From assembly GCA_963736695.1 (NCBI GenBank), contig CAVTPU010000004.1, positions 992,001 to 1,056,000 on the forward strand: 64,000 nt of DNA. The letters are read 5' to 3'. The position numbers were made by a program, and so were the translations under genes. Shown piece by piece: positions 12,173-22,322 of this stretch. Positions within the stretch are counted from its first letter, which is position 1. Each line of letters starts with the position of its first letter. The notes below the pieces were generated by a model. The model was not told where the DNA came from and ran no database searches. It saw only the letters and a list, made by a program, of their open reading frames with translations. The stretch is from CAVTPU01 sp963736695. Lineage in GTDB: Bacteria; Actinomycetota; Actinomycetes; Mycobacteriales; Micromonosporaceae.

Positions 12173-13000
12173 TCAAACCGCTGCCCAACCGGACGTAGTC
12201 AACACCTCTCCCCGATCGTCGACGAGCAACGCCTCGAAACCGGCGATCGCCTCCAGCCAGCCGATCGCCTCGCGGCCGTGCACCACTCCGGCCGTGGCAT
12301 AGATGTCGGCCCACATCAATGACGGGCCGGTGACGGTCAGAGCTCGGACCTGCTCGGCCGGGCGACCCGTGCGCGGATCGACGATGTGCGCGCCACGGTG
12401 CGCGCCACCCGACGTGGCGACCGCCCCGTCGGCCAGGGTGAGCACGTCAAGAAGCCGACCGGTCGCGGCGGGGTCCTCGACGCCCACCCGCCATGGCGAG
12501 CGCCCTTCGACGGTGCTCACCATCACGTCGCCGCCGGTGTTGAGGCACATGTCGACGCCGGCCAGGTGAGTCAGGTGCATGGCGGCCCGCTGCACTGCCC
12601 ACGTCTTCACCAACCCTGACGGGTCAAACCACCGCCCCGCGCCGTCGAGTCGGGGCAACTGGGCGTCGAACAGTCCGCCGGTGCGGGTGTGGGCATCGGC
12701 GCACAACCGCATGACCTCGGCCACGGTCGGCGAACAGTCGTCGAGTGTGATCTCGCCCCGATTGAGGCGACTGATCTGACTCTCCGACCGATAGGTGCTG
12801 AAGATGCGGTCGACGCGGCGCAACTCGTCGAAATAGTCCCTTACGTGATGCTCGACGTCGATCGTGCGCACGGTGTCGCCGCGCAGGTGCACGCTCACGG
12901 GCATACCCATGATCTGCTGCACCCAGGAACGTCGAGGAGCGTCTGCAGTCGCGGAAAAGCCCACTGGCGCGGGGGCGATCGTCGGCGCGGCCCCCATCAC
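12173..13000 (-). CDS. apbE: FAD:protein FMN transferase (ApbE)
   Basis: This 275-residue protein transfers FMN from FAD onto a Thr of partner proteins. Family marks include STYRSESQISRLNRGE, FDPSGLVKTWAV, LNTGGDVMV, ATSGGAHRGAHIVDPRTG and a C-terminal MWADIYATA region with the expected Mg-binding Asp. ATG codons at 13000 and 12997 both fit, and the start overlaps the stop of the FMN-binding protein by 4 bp. The upstream neighbour is its likely substrate, with a membrane reductase before that, so the three genes form an extracytosolic flavin electron-transfer unit. No lipobox is visible, so export is uncertain. Confidence 0.93.
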   Translation of the reverse strand: MMGAAPTIAPAPVGFSATADAPRRSWVQQIMGMPVSVHLRGDTVRTIDVEHHVRDYFDELRRVDRIFSTYRSESQISRLNRGEITLDDCSPTVAEVMRLCADAHTRTGGLFDAQLPRLDGAGRWFDPSGLVKTWAVQRAAMHLTHLAGVDMCLNTGGDVMVSTVEGRSPWRVGVEDPAATGRLLDVLTLADGAVATSGGAHRGAHIVDPRTGRPAEQVRALTVTGPSLMWADIYATAGVVHGREAIGWLEAIAGFEALLVDDRGEVLTTSGWAAV

Positions 13001-13539
13001 AGGTGCGCCGCATCGATCGCAGCCTGCAGCGACTCACGGTAGCCATCGCTGGTGACTGTCGCCCCGGAGACGGTGTCGACGTTGGCGCTCTGGGCCGCCA
13101 ACGTCGCACTGACGAGCACCGGCACCGCATAGTCGTTGATCATCTGATCGCGGCGATTGCTATCTGGCACCTGAAGCATGGTGACATTTGTGATCTTGCC
13201 GCCGGAGACGGAGATGCGCACCTGCACCGGACCCCACCTCGTCTGCACCACCGAACCATCCACTGTGGTCGCACGGGTGGAGCCACTGGACCCGCTGCCG
13301 GAGCTACTACTGCCCCCGCTACCCGACCCGCCACTCGAGCCGCCGCTCGATCCGCTGCCAGAGCCGCCGGTGGAGCCGCTCCCCGACCCGGTCGTGGCCG
13401 AGTTGTCCGTCGCGGTCGTCGCACCGCCGCCCGCCACCGTCGTCACCGGCGGGACGCCCGACTGCGTGCTCGTCTTATAGCTGAACAGCAGCACCAGTGC
13501 CGCGATAGTGGAGACAAGCCAGAGGGTGACGCGTCTCAT
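12997..13539 (-). CDS. FMN-binding domain protein, membrane anchored
   Basis: This 180-residue protein has an N-terminal anchor (LWLVSTIAALVLLFSY, residues 6-21). A Gly/Ser-rich linker of about 60 residues follows, then an FMN_bind domain. The flavinylation motif DTVSGATVTSDGY near the C-terminus supplies the Thr that ApbE would modify. The domain probably faces outside the membrane on the flexible linker and relays electrons from the downstream-acting reductase. The linker is low complexity and could vary in length between strains. It overlaps apbE by 4 bp. Confidence 0.9.
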   Translation of the reverse strand: MRRVTLWLVSTIAALVLLFSYKTSTQSGVPPVTTVAGGGATTATDNSATTGSGSGSTGGSGSGSSGGSSGGSGSGGSSSSGSGSSGSTRATTVDGSVVQTRWGPVQVRISVSGGKITNVTMLQVPDSNRRDQMINDYAVPVLVSATLAAQSANVDTVSGATVTSDGYRESLQAAIDAAHL

Positions 13540-13573
13540 GAACGCGCTCCTTTCCCGTCAACGTGAGAGAGCC

Positions 13574-15037
13574 TCACCAGGCGAACTGTTCGAAGTGGAT
13601 TCGGTCGGCCGGCACACCGGCGGCGAGTGCGGCCGTGCGGGCTGCGCTCATCCACGGGCCCGGGCCGCAGATAAAGACGTCGTGGTGGGCGATGTCGGGC
13701 ACGAGCCGCCGCAAAGCGTCCGCGTCGTCGGGATATGGGGTGCGTGCCGGCTGCCATGAGTTGCGTTTCGTGGAGCGTCGGCCCGGCAGCAACACCGCTT
13801 GCAGGCCCCGACTTTCGGCCAAGCGGGTGATCTCGTCGCGGAAGGTGAAGTCGGACTTGTTGTGAGCCCGATAGATGAGGTGCGCCTGCCCTTGCCCGTA
13901 GGGCAGGTCATGGAGCAGCGCGGTGACCGGAGTGATTCCGACCCCGCAGGCGAGCATCGTGACGCCGCCGCCCCGATAGTGCTCTCCGGTGAGCGCGCCG
14001 TAAGGCCCTTCGATGAGCACGCGGGTTCCGGGCCTGAGTGCGGCGACCTTCGCGCTGTCGTCGCCGAGGCTCTTCACGGTGATGCGCAGTCTGTCCTTAG
14101 TGGGCGGAGCGGAGAGCGAGTAGGGGTGTGCCCTGCTCCATCCGGCTCCGGCGAGGAAACGCCACTGGAAAAACTGGCCGGATCGCGCCGGAAGCCGATC
14201 GAGATGGCGTCCCCGCACATAGACCGACACGACGCCGGGTGTCTCGGGCACGACCGCCTCGACGGTGAGCTGGTGTCGCAGGCTGCGCCACAGCGGCAGG
14301 CCGAGTCGAAACGCGATGACGCTGCCGGCCGCCACGCCATAGAGGGTCCACCAATAGGCCTGGGCCGCGGGCGAGGCGATGAACTCCGTTCCGGTCCACA
14401 ACTCGTGCGGCAGCGCGAGTCCGACACCCAGATAGGCATAGAGGTGCAACAGGTGCCATGACTCATAACGCAGGCGGCGCCGAGCCGCGCGTACAGATGT
14501 CACCACCACCATGATCAGCGCCACCGTCGCGGCCGTCGCCAACAACATTCCCGGGTACGTCGTGACGAGTTCCCAGAAGTGACCCAGCACAGCCGGAGCG
14601 ATCGTCTCGGCCGAGCCGACCGTGCTCAGCAGGATGTGCACGAGCATCAGGGTGAAGGAAGTGAACCCGACGAGTCGGTGCCAGCGGGCGAGGCGGTCCT
14701 GGCCGAAGGCGCGCTCAACCGGCGGGATTCGCGCGATCAGCAGCACCTGAATGAGCAGCAGGTCGGCCGAGACGAGACCGGTGAGGCGGCCCAGCGACGA
14801 GGCCGCACCCCACGGGCCGTCGGCCATGTTCTGCAGACCCCGGTTGGCGACCCACAGTGCGACCACGACGAGCAGGCTCGCCAGTGTGGCGACGCCGGCC
14901 GCGTCGACCCACCACTGGCGGGCCGACGTCGGCCGGCCCGCGGGCTGATGGGTCGCCACGGGTGCCGGCCGCGTGGGAGGACGGGCCGGAGCGGCCCGCA
15001 TGGCGGCCGGCTCGGTCACGACAGCGGTTGGAGACAT
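13574..15037 (-). CDS. Ferric-reductase-like transmembrane / ferredoxin-NADP reductase protein
   Basis: About 487 residues. The N-terminal half has about six membrane helices and the heme-type histidines in WHRLVGFTSFTLMLVHILL and SWHLLHLYAYLGVGLALPH. The C-terminal half is an FAD/NAD(P)H module with HPYSLSAPP (FAD binding), GVGITPVTALLHDL and FICGPGPWM (pyridine nucleotide). It would pass electrons from NAD(P)H across the membrane to the FMN-binding protein encoded 34 bp downstream. ATG 15037 gives MSPTAVVTEP; an in-frame ATG at 15061 adds eight residues. Neither has a strong ribosome binding site. Confidence 0.88.
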   Translation of the reverse strand: MSPTAVVTEPAAMRAAPARPPTRPAPVATHQPAGRPTSARQWWVDAAGVATLASLLVVVALWVANRGLQNMADGPWGAASSLGRLTGLVSADLLLIQVLLIARIPPVERAFGQDRLARWHRLVGFTSFTLMLVHILLSTVGSAETIAPAVLGHFWELVTTYPGMLLATAATVALIMVVVTSVRAARRRLRYESWHLLHLYAYLGVGLALPHELWTGTEFIASPAAQAYWWTLYGVAAGSVIAFRLGLPLWRSLRHQLTVEAVVPETPGVVSVYVRGRHLDRLPARSGQFFQWRFLAGAGWSRAHPYSLSAPPTKDRLRITVKSLGDDSAKVAALRPGTRVLIEGPYGALTGEHYRGGGVTMLACGVGITPVTALLHDLPYGQGQAHLIYRAHNKSDFTFRDEITRLAESRGLQAVLLPGRRSTKRNSWQPARTPYPDDADALRRLVPDIAHHDVFICGPGPWMSAARTAALAAGVPADRIHFEQFAW

Positions 15038-15232
15038 GCAACGACTATCACCGATCAGCATGGGGGCTGCCTGGGTCCCACCTGGGAAGTTCCTGGACGC
15101 CCCGGCCCACCGACGCCCGATATGCCCGGCTGAGTTGCCTATCTCACAACTTCGACTAATGCCGATCCAGTCAAGCGATCATGAGCCGCGCCTTCGGGCC
15201 GCGTGGCGGCGACAGCAGCTAACATGCGAGCC

Positions 15233-15864
15233 ATGGCGATTCTGCACCGCTCGACACTTCAACCGACAAAGCTTGAGCTCGTCGCCACGTGGTTGCCCAG
15301 CCGCCCGTGGCATCGCGGGTCGGGCGCAGCCCCGTCGAACGGGTCGCCGCATATCGGTTCGACGACCCGGCGGGTGAGGTCGGCATCGAGACGATGCTCC
15401 TCCGGGTCGATGGCGGGCTGATTCACCAGATTCCCCTCACCTATCGCGCCGCACCGTTGGCGGGTGCCGACGACTGGCTCATCGGCACCACCGAACATTC
15501 GGTGCTGGGGAAGCGCTGGGTCTATGACGGTTGCGGTGATCCGGTCTATGTGGCGGCGCTCGCCAGCGTCTTCTTTGGAGGAGTCGGGCAAGCCGACGAG
15601 TTCCGTGACATCAATGGCCGGTTGGAGATGCAGGAACCTTCGATGACGGTCGTGTCGTCGGGCGGCGGCAACGACAAGGCTGCCGGCGATCGCGGCGTTT
15701 TCAGCGTCACGGACGGTGATCCGACGCTCATCGTGACCGACACTGCGGAGTTGGCGGTGATCCGCATTCTGGGCGACACAAGCCAGCCGACCGGCGCGAC
15801 GTTGACCGGCACGTGGGCCGGTCAACCCGATCCGATGCTGCTGGCGTTCGCCCACGTTCGCTGA
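15233..15864 (+). pseudogene. CG0192-like (maltokinase N-cap-like) protein with frameshift
   Basis: The start MAILHRSTLQPTKLELVATW is in one frame. The rest, VERVAAYRFDDPAGEVGIET to LLAFAHVR, is in another. The switch lies at 15313-15325 around GCGGGTCGGGC. The joined protein (about 210 residues) matches actinobacterial CG0192-related proteins, which resemble the N-terminal cap of maltokinase and have no proven function. If the indel is real, translation could only start inside at 15289 and would lose the conserved N-terminus. A single missing or extra base in a G/C run also fits a sequencing error. Confidence 0.7.
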
Positions 15865-15877
15865 AGCGACGCCGTCG

Positions 15878-16666
15878 TCACGTGCCCTGAAGGCGCAGGC
15901 CCGTCTGCTGCGGGTGTCTCCGACACACAAACAGATATAGCGTCGCAACATCACCCCAGCTGGCCTCGGTCAGGTCTGTCGGACGGATCTGCAGCAGCAC
16001 CTCCATCAGGTGGTCGCAGTCGGCGCAGCGCGGTGTTGCGTCAGGACCGTTCGCCCAGTAGGGATATCCGCCGATCGCCACACCGTCGTTGCGCAGGTGC
16101 GGGGCTCTCGCCTGTTCGCCCGTGAGGGAGAACGCGACGCGGTTGACGATGGCCCAGTTGGCCCACGCCTCACGACTGCCGCTGTCACCCGGCACGAGCC
16201 CCCATAGCTGCGGGCAGTGTGGCTCAATTCCGACGGCGTCGGGCAACGACCGTTCCAGACGCGACCGAGCGAAGCACTCGTCGAAGTCGGCCGTGGACGG
16301 GTTCTCTTTGGTGAGCGCGCGAGGACTGTTGAGCCGCGCGTAGGTGCGGACGAGCCACTTGCCTTTGTCTTTCTCCTTCCCCCACGGATGACAGTTCCAG
16401 CAATAGAAGAAGGTGAAGAACGCGATCGGTGGCGCACTGTGCAACGCGTCCCGGCCGAGGTCGACCTGCGCGACGAACTGGAGTTCCGCACCGCAACCCG
16501 CGCAGGTGGGCCACTGCTCGCCGTCTTCGCCGGTCGGCTGACCGCCGAAGCGGGTGCAGACAAGCGAACGAGTCGAGGGTCCCGTTTCGGCGGGCTCGAG
16601 CACGGTCCTCGACCGCACGAGCGGCGACAACAGTCGCGTTACTTCGTCATCTCGCAGAAGTGCCAT
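15878..16666 (-). CDS. DUF1963 domain protein
   Basis: This 262-residue protein has the DUF1963 (YwqG-like) pattern: TRFGGQP, a WPTCAGCGAELQFVAQVDL block in which the CxxC could bind a metal, FFTFFYCWNC, and a late GGYPYWANG with CADCDHLMEVLLQI. The cysteine pairs suggest a structural metal site (inference). Family function is unknown; many members sit beside toxin-immunity genes, but nothing here shows that role. It is convergent with the CG0192-like gene and 46 bp from the flavin reductase gene, which follows on the same strand upstream. Confidence 0.75.
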   Translation of the reverse strand: MALLRDDEVTRLLSPLVRSRTVLEPAETGPSTRSLVCTRFGGQPTGEDGEQWPTCAGCGAELQFVAQVDLGRDALHSAPPIAFFTFFYCWNCHPWGKEKDKGKWLVRTYARLNSPRALTKENPSTADFDECFARSRLERSLPDAVGIEPHCPQLWGLVPGDSGSREAWANWAIVNRVAFSLTGEQARAPHLRNDGVAIGGYPYWANGPDATPRCADCDHLMEVLLQIRPTDLTEASWGDVATLYLFVCRRHPQQTGLRLQGT

Positions 16667-16712
16667 TCGCGCCTGCCCCTTGTGCCCGTCAGCGACCGCC
16701 TGTCAGCGACTG

Positions 16713-17360
16713 TCATTGTCGTAGGGATGCTGATCCGGCGAGCTGCGGCATGTCCCAGCCGCGTGCCAGCGACGATGGCTTCGATGGGGCGGCGCCAGAG
16801 AAATATTCGGTGAACTTCATGAACAGGGGGTCCCAACGCACAGGATCGATATAGGTGGGATGTTCGGTCATGAGCAGACTGTCGTCGACGTGGGTGCGCA
16901 ACACCGACACCTCGAGCGCGCACAGTCCGAAGTCTGGATTGTCGATGCTGTGAATGGCGCACACATGTCCCTCCATCTGGATCAGGCTTTCCGCGACGCC
17001 AGCTGGCATGTCGCCTGCGAAGGGTGCGGGAGTGAGACCGGCGGCGGCGAACTTGTCCGCCTCGTAGGTGTAACCCCGCCTGCGTTTGTATTCGGGCACA
17101 TCGGGTCGGCCTGTGAGCAGAGCGATCCGGTCAACCGCCTCGACCATCGAGGCGTCCGCGAGGTTGAGCACACACGTCGGGCGTTGTCGCAGGTTGCGAA
17201 GAGTCTGAGAGTGGGCGCTGAGCCCCAACATCGCGGTGTCGCCGATCCACCATGCCGACGACATCGGGGCGACATTGGTCGAGCCGTCGTCGTTGAGTGA
17301 GCTGATCAACACCACCGGCGTTCCGAAATACAACATCTTGGGGCTGAGTAGGGTTTTCAT
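16713..17360 (-). CDS. Flavin reductase family protein
   Basis: The start at ATG 17360 (MKTLLSPKMLYFGTPVVLIS) gives 215 residues with the split-barrel FMN-binding fold: LISSLNDDGSTNVAPMSSAW, LGLSAHSQTLRNLRQ and CVLNLAD. This family reduces flavin or binds FMN and acts on small substrates; the substrate here cannot be read from sequence. The gene is 10 bp downstream of ogt on the same strand, so it may share a transcript with the sigma factor and ogt. Upstream in-frame codons to 17465 would run into ogt and are not used. Confidence 0.8.
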   Translation of the reverse strand: MKTLLSPKMLYFGTPVVLISSLNDDGSTNVAPMSSAWWIGDTAMLGLSAHSQTLRNLRQRPTCVLNLADASMVEAVDRIALLTGRPDVPEYKRRRGYTYEADKFAAAGLTPAPFAGDMPAGVAESLIQMEGHVCAIHSIDNPDFGLCALEVSVLRTHVDDSLLMTEHPTYIDPVRWDPLFMKFTEYFSGAAPSKPSSLARGWDMPQLAGSASLRQ

Positions 17361-17370
17361 TGTGGCTCCG

Positions 17371-17982
17371 TCAGGTTGAGGGGGTGTGCTCGAGGTCGAG
17401 CAGCATGCGCTTGACCTCGGCCCCGCCGAGGTAGGCGCCCGTCGTGCCGTCACTGCGAACGACACGGTGACACGGGATCACCAGTGGTAGCGGATTGGTC
17501 GCGCACGCCGTGCCCACGGCACGTGACGCTTTCGGGTTGCCCACCTCGGCGGCGAGCTCGGCATAGCTAACTGTGTGGCCGTAGCCCACCTCTGGCAGGT
17601 GCTCGAGCACGGTGCGTCGGAACCCTCGGGTGAGCCGCAGGTCGAGGGGCAGGTCAAACCGGCGCCGCCGGCTGGTGAAGTAGTCGTCGAGTTGGCGTGC
17701 CGCGTCGTCGAGCCGGGCGGGAGCGAGCAGAATCCGGGGGCTGACCTGCTGGGCGAGCGCGTCGAGCACCACCTCGTGGTCCTCAACGGCGAAGGCGACA
17801 CGGATCAGGCCCGAGGGGGTCGCGGCGAGCAGCAGCACGCCGATGGGGCTGTCGATGGTTCGATAGGCGACGTCGAGAAGGTCCTGTTCCTGCGCACGGC
17901 TGGCCAACAGGGCACGGAGTCGTTCGACCGCCGGGCTGGGCTCGTCCGAGGTTGCGGCGAGCAGGCGTTTGAGCTCGTTCAC
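17371..17982 (-). CDS. ogt: Methylated-DNA--protein-cysteine S-methyltransferase
   Basis: This 203-residue suicide enzyme removes O6-alkyl groups from guanine in DNA. The active-site motif PCHRVV is present (acceptor Cys), preceded by the helix-turn-helix region FRRTVLEHLPEVGYGHTVSY and ASRAVGTACATNPLPLVI, and followed by GAYLGG. The N-terminal 35 residues are an extension not needed for activity. Its start overlaps the upstream sigma factor stop (17979-17982), so the repair enzyme is translationally coupled to an ECF sigma factor. This suggests the pair responds to alkylation or another stress. Confidence 0.92.
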   Translation of the reverse strand: MNELKRLLAATSDEPSPAVERLRALLASRAQEQDLLDVAYRTIDSPIGVLLLAATPSGLIRVAFAVEDHEVVLDALAQQVSPRILLAPARLDDAARQLDDYFTSRRRRFDLPLDLRLTRGFRRTVLEHLPEVGYGHTVSYAELAAEVGNPKASRAVGTACATNPLPLVIPCHRVVRSDGTTGAYLGGAEVKRMLLDLEHTPST

Positions 17983-18494
17983 GGCGTCATCTCCTGGCTC
18001 GGCCGCGGACTCGACTGGAGATCGAAAGTCGGCGGATAGGTGCGTCGCAGCGCCTTGATGCCGTCTGCGGCGCTGCGTCGGGCGGCCGCCTCGGTGGTGC
18101 CCATGATGACCGCGACCTCGGCATAGGCAAGGTCAGCCACATAGCGATATGCGACGGCGTGCCGCTGTTTGGTGGGCAGTGCCCGAACGGCGGACCAGAG
18201 TCGCTCGTCGGCGACGAGCGGTTCGACTCGGCTCATGGTTTCGGGGATCTCCGGAACCGGCACGGCATGCCGGGCTTGCCGGCGCAGGATGTCGAGGGCT
18301 TTGCGGTGGGCGATGGTCACCAGCCACGCCCTCACATCACTGTCGGCGCGCAGCCGCGGATAGGCCTCCAGCGCGGCGAGGAAAGCGTCGGCCGCCGCGT
18401 CTTGCGCATCGTGCGTCGCGAGCAGGGCTCGGCAGACTCGCAGCACGACGTGGCTGTGTTCGTTCACCACGCGATCGAATGGGGGGAGGCTCAC
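17979..18494 (-). CDS. ECF-type RNA polymerase sigma factor
   Basis: This 171-residue protein has sigma-70 region 2 (AQDAAADAFLAALEAYPRLR, DVRAWLVTIAHRKALDILRR) and region 4 (LPTKQRHAVAYRYVADLAYA, AEVAVIMGTTEAAARRSAAD). The length is usual for ECF factors. No anti-sigma gene is adjacent; instead it is coupled by a 4-bp overlap to ogt. It probably directs its own operon and perhaps DNA-repair genes (inference). The alternative is a sigma-70 family protein of the sigma-J/other subgroup, but no C-terminal SnoaL domain is present. Confidence 0.9.
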   Translation of the reverse strand: MSLPPFDRVVNEHSHVVLRVCRALLATHDAQDAAADAFLAALEAYPRLRADSDVRAWLVTIAHRKALDILRRQARHAVPVPEIPETMSRVEPLVADERLWSAVRALPTKQRHAVAYRYVADLAYAEVAVIMGTTEAAARRSAADGIKALRRTYPPTFDLQSSPRPSQEMTP

Positions 18495-18579
18495 AATCAG
18501 CTAACGTGCCACAGCCAGAATGTGTGAGGTGTGTCGGCCGGCGAATCCGCGAGCAAAGGGCCCGCAGCCACTGTGACTC

Positions 18580-19233
18580 CTATCGGAGCACCGGGCGACC
18601 GTCGAGCATCGCCCGCTGCACCTGCTCCCAGTGGACCCACCCGTCGGGGTGGACGAACTCGGCGAGCATGGCGTCGGCCGGCCGGTGACTAGTCGCCGAG
18701 GCGTCGAAGTAGGGGTTGTTAGCGCTGCCGACGAGCCGCGCCGCCGGCGGGGCCGCGAAGTCGATGGCGCCCCGACCACCGACCTCGATCCACGTGCCCG
18801 CGGTGACCGAGCCGTGCACGACCAGATGCCCCGCGTCGGCCAGGGCCGTCATCATCAGGCCCCGCACCACGAGCGAGCCGCCGACGAAGAGCTGACCGTG
18901 CATGACGGCGGCGAGATCGTCGACGGTGACCGAACCGGTCACATACAACGAGGTGTTGCTGTCACCGCTACACACGGCGACTGGGCCGTTCACGACGAGA
19001 TCACCGTCAATCACGTACACGGTCGAAATCTCTTCGCCCCGGTCGTCTTCCAAGATCAGCCGGCCGTCGACGGTGACATCGCCCTCGTGCACGAAGAAAT
19101 AGTCGGGCACGTCACCGAACTGGTCCTCGAGATAGACGCTGTCGTTGCTGGCTTCGCCCAGGTCATAGCGCTCGCCGCAGTCGGCGACCGGCACGCGTTC
19201 CCAGAGCGGTTGGGGCGTTGCGTCGAAAAACAT
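18580..19233 (-). CDS. Polymer-forming (bactofilin-like) beta-helix protein
   Basis: This 217-residue protein starts at ATG 19233 (MFFDATPQPLWERVP). Its middle is made of short repeated strands such as DVTVDGRLILEDD, VYVIDGDLVVNGPV, SLYVTGSVTVDDL and HLVVHGSVTAG, the pattern of a right-handed beta-helix seen in polymer-forming cytoskeletal proteins. No membrane segment or signal peptide is seen, so it is likely cytoplasmic. The C-terminal 45 residues (VHPDGWVHWEQVQRAML) are not part of the repeat. Function is unknown. Confidence 0.55.
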   Translation of the reverse strand: MFFDATPQPLWERVPVADCGERYDLGEASNDSVYLEDQFGDVPDYFFVHEGDVTVDGRLILEDDRGEEISTVYVIDGDLVVNGPVAVCSGDSNTSLYVTGSVTVDDLAAVMHGQLFVGGSLVVRGLMMTALADAGHLVVHGSVTAGTWIEVGGRGAIDFAAPPAARLVGSANNPYFDASATSHRPADAMLAEFVHPDGWVHWEQVQRAMLDGRPVLR

Positions 19234-19577
19234 TCGTGGTCCTCCGATCGTGGCAGTGGCGCCCACGAGCGTAGGCCATCCGACATCGGAGGCGGCACCT
19301 GGCCGGAAATTCGGTTGGCGACGGCGGCCACAGCCGCATAACCTCGCCGACATGTTCGCTCTCCGGTCCGTGCGTCGCGCGACTTTCTCGCGCCCCGTGG
19401 CCGGCCAGCGACGCCGCGCCGATAGCTGACCCTCTTCACGCACCGGCAGAACCAGCGGGAGAGGGTGTCATCGGCGTCGCCGCGCGGTTCTGGCGCGGAT
19501 TCAGCTCGCGGAGTGGCGATCCGCCCGCGCACCATCGTCCAGCCTTGCCTGTCATCCAGATATGGGGGCACATCACC
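19234..19577. other. 344-bp region between divergent genes, no gene seen
   Basis: The region separates the bactofilin-like gene (- strand) from the first EF-Tu gene (+ strand) and should hold both promoters. I see no convincing -35/-10 pair. A GGGGG stretch at 19564-19568 is a likely ribosome binding site for the ATG at 19578. It is not clearly similar to the leader repeated before the other EF-Tu copies. Confidence 0.4.
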
Positions 19578-20765
<1,188 letters not shown>

Positions 20766-20778
20766 GGGCACGACCAGG

Positions 20779-20815
20779 ATCGGGGTGGAGTGCGGATCAC
20801 GCGCTCCACCCCGAT
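20779..20815. terminator. Terminator hairpin after the first EF-Tu gene
   Basis: Arms 20779-20790 and 20804-20815 are perfect 12-bp reverse complements around a 13-nt loop. It starts 13 bp after the EF-Tu stop and could also end the - strand ankyrin-tRNA transcript. Related but altered copies follow the vestigial EF-Tu at about 22612 and the second EF-Tu at about 25508. Confidence 0.75.
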
Positions 20816-20857
20816 CTGGCGTCGACGAAAATCAACACACCATCAACGTACGAAATA

Positions 20858-20930
20858 TAGAGCTGACCGGATTCGAACCGGCGTCCCCCACGATGCCGTC
20901 GTGGTGCGTCGACCTCTGCGCTACAGCCCT
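20858..20930 (-). tRNA. Unusual tRNA-Ala-like gene, anticodon GGC
   Basis: The 73-nt - strand sequence folds as a cloverleaf. It has a 7-bp acceptor stem with a G3-U70 wobble (the alanine identity element), A73, an 8-nt D-loop with GG, a 5-bp anticodon stem, a 5-nt variable loop, and a T-arm with loop TTCGAAT. The anticodon loop ACGGCAT gives GGC (Ala). Oddities are C33 instead of the near-universal U33, an A1-U72 first pair, a 13-22 mismatch and no encoded CCA. It lies 15 bp downstream of the ankyrin gene on the same strand. It may be a functional isoacceptor, a specialised tRNA or a decoy. Confidence 0.75.
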
Positions 20931-20945
20931 ACGATCGTGACGATA

Positions 20946-22322
20946 TCAACCTCGGATGCACTGCGGAATGGTGGCCCGAGAGTCGGCAGCTCCGTGCGCC
21001 ATCAGCACCTCGACGAGGTCGTCGGCGCCCTGATGACGCGCCGTCGACAGTGGAGTGTTGCCGCCGACGTCTTCGACGTCGAGTGACAGGCCAAGCTCAC
21101 TCAACCGGGGCAGAAGTCGAGTGTGATCGAGGGCCGGCAGGTAGTGCAGGAGGGTCCTTCCCGTGCGGTCACGTACGAGCGGATCAAAGCCGTTGTCGAG
21201 CAGGTGCACAATCATGTCGGTGTCGCCCCGCCGAGCGTGGCCGAAGAAATCCCGCCGTTGCACACGGAGCACCTTCGGCAACCAGCCAGGCCCGTCATGC
21301 CAGGAGGTCTCGACCGCGGCACAGCCGTTGACCACACCGCCGAGTGCACCGACTGTCCTTTCCCGACGCAGTTCGACGGGGTCGTGCGGCATCCGCAAAG
21401 CGCCGTCCGAGATGACCACCTCATGCCACACACCGCCACAACGCACTCGCGTCGAAGTGAACGTGACGGCCGGAAGCGGAGCAGGTGACCAATGCTGGCC
21501 GGGACGAAGCACTCCATGGATCAGCCGGTGACTGATCGGCGGAGGAGTGGAGCCCTCACCGCGGCTCGCGAGCTCCGGCGGTGTGGCATATGCCGGTGGC
21601 GCGATCGGGACACGGTCATTCGAGCCTGCCTGCCGCCCATCAGTGATGATCGGACGTCCGGCGCGGAGAGAGATCACGATAGAACCGCGACATCCGTATA
21701 CTACGGGAGCCAGAATAGCTGTGTTGACGCCGTAACGATGAGTCAGCCGACGGACCTCCCCCACGAGGCCTCTTGCTGGCGCCAGCAGTCCCGTTCCCTC
21801 TCTGATCGACTCCACGTCTCCGGCCGTCAGCGCCGCGGAGTCATCGGCATGGTGATCCGGGGCTCCGAACAGCTCGGCGAGCCCGCCGACCTCCGAGGCA
21901 TGCCACAGCGACGGCGGCAAATCCCACGTCACGCGGCGTGAAGCCGGTTGTGGAGGGGTTCCCACGCGCAGCCGAAAGACGCCGGGCGCACCCGCCTCGG
22001 CGAGGTCCACCAGAAGAACCGGCGCCCTCGCCGACAGTCGGGGCAGAGTCGACAAGACGAGGAGCGCGCCAATCCCATCATGATGCGTGAGGTGCCAACG
22101 CAGCATGTCCGGATCGAAGCCGATCAGGTCGTCTTCGATCCGTCGTGCCCGCACAGAGTCGAATCGCCTCGCAACCTCCGTGAGATCAATGGCGTGCGAG
22201 ACGCCCGTCAACCGGAGAAGGCCACGCCAATCGCCAGACGCGCGCAGCCGCGCGCACTCGTCGACGCGGTTCAACGCGACGGGGCGAGGCCACTGCCAGT
22301 CCTGCCGCCGCACCGTCGTCAC
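20946..22322 (-). CDS. Ankyrin-repeat protein of the EF-Tu/tRNA cassette (long form)
   Basis: About 458 residues. I chose GTG 22322 because GGGGGAG lies just upstream and because the homologous short copy starts at the same place with ATG. The first ~330 residues match no family I know. The C-terminal ~110 residues are ankyrin repeats: RRDFFGHARRGDTDMIVHLL, GRTLLHYLPALDHTRLLPRL and VGGNTPLSTARHQGADDLVE. The gene is followed within 15 bp by the tRNA on the same strand, so the two could be co-transcribed. No signal peptide or membrane helix is seen. The ankyrin part suggests protein binding; the partner could be the EF-Tu paralog (inference only). Confidence 0.75.
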   Translation of the reverse strand: MTTVRRQDWQWPRPVALNRVDECARLRASGDWRGLLRLTGVSHAIDLTEVARRFDSVRARRIEDDLIGFDPDMLRWHLTHHDGIGALLVLSTLPRLSARAPVLLVDLAEAGAPGVFRLRVGTPPQPASRRVTWDLPPSLWHASEVGGLAELFGAPDHHADDSAALTAGDVESIREGTGLLAPARGLVGEVRRLTHRYGVNTAILAPVVYGCRGSIVISLRAGRPIITDGRQAGSNDRVPIAPPAYATPPELASRGEGSTPPPISHRLIHGVLRPGQHWSPAPLPAVTFTSTRVRCGGVWHEVVISDGALRMPHDPVELRRERTVGALGGVVNGCAAVETSWHDGPGWLPKVLRVQRRDFFGHARRGDTDMIVHLLDNGFDPLVRDRTGRTLLHYLPALDHTRLLPRLSELGLSLDVEDVGGNTPLSTARHQGADDLVEVLMAHGAADSRATIPQCIRG

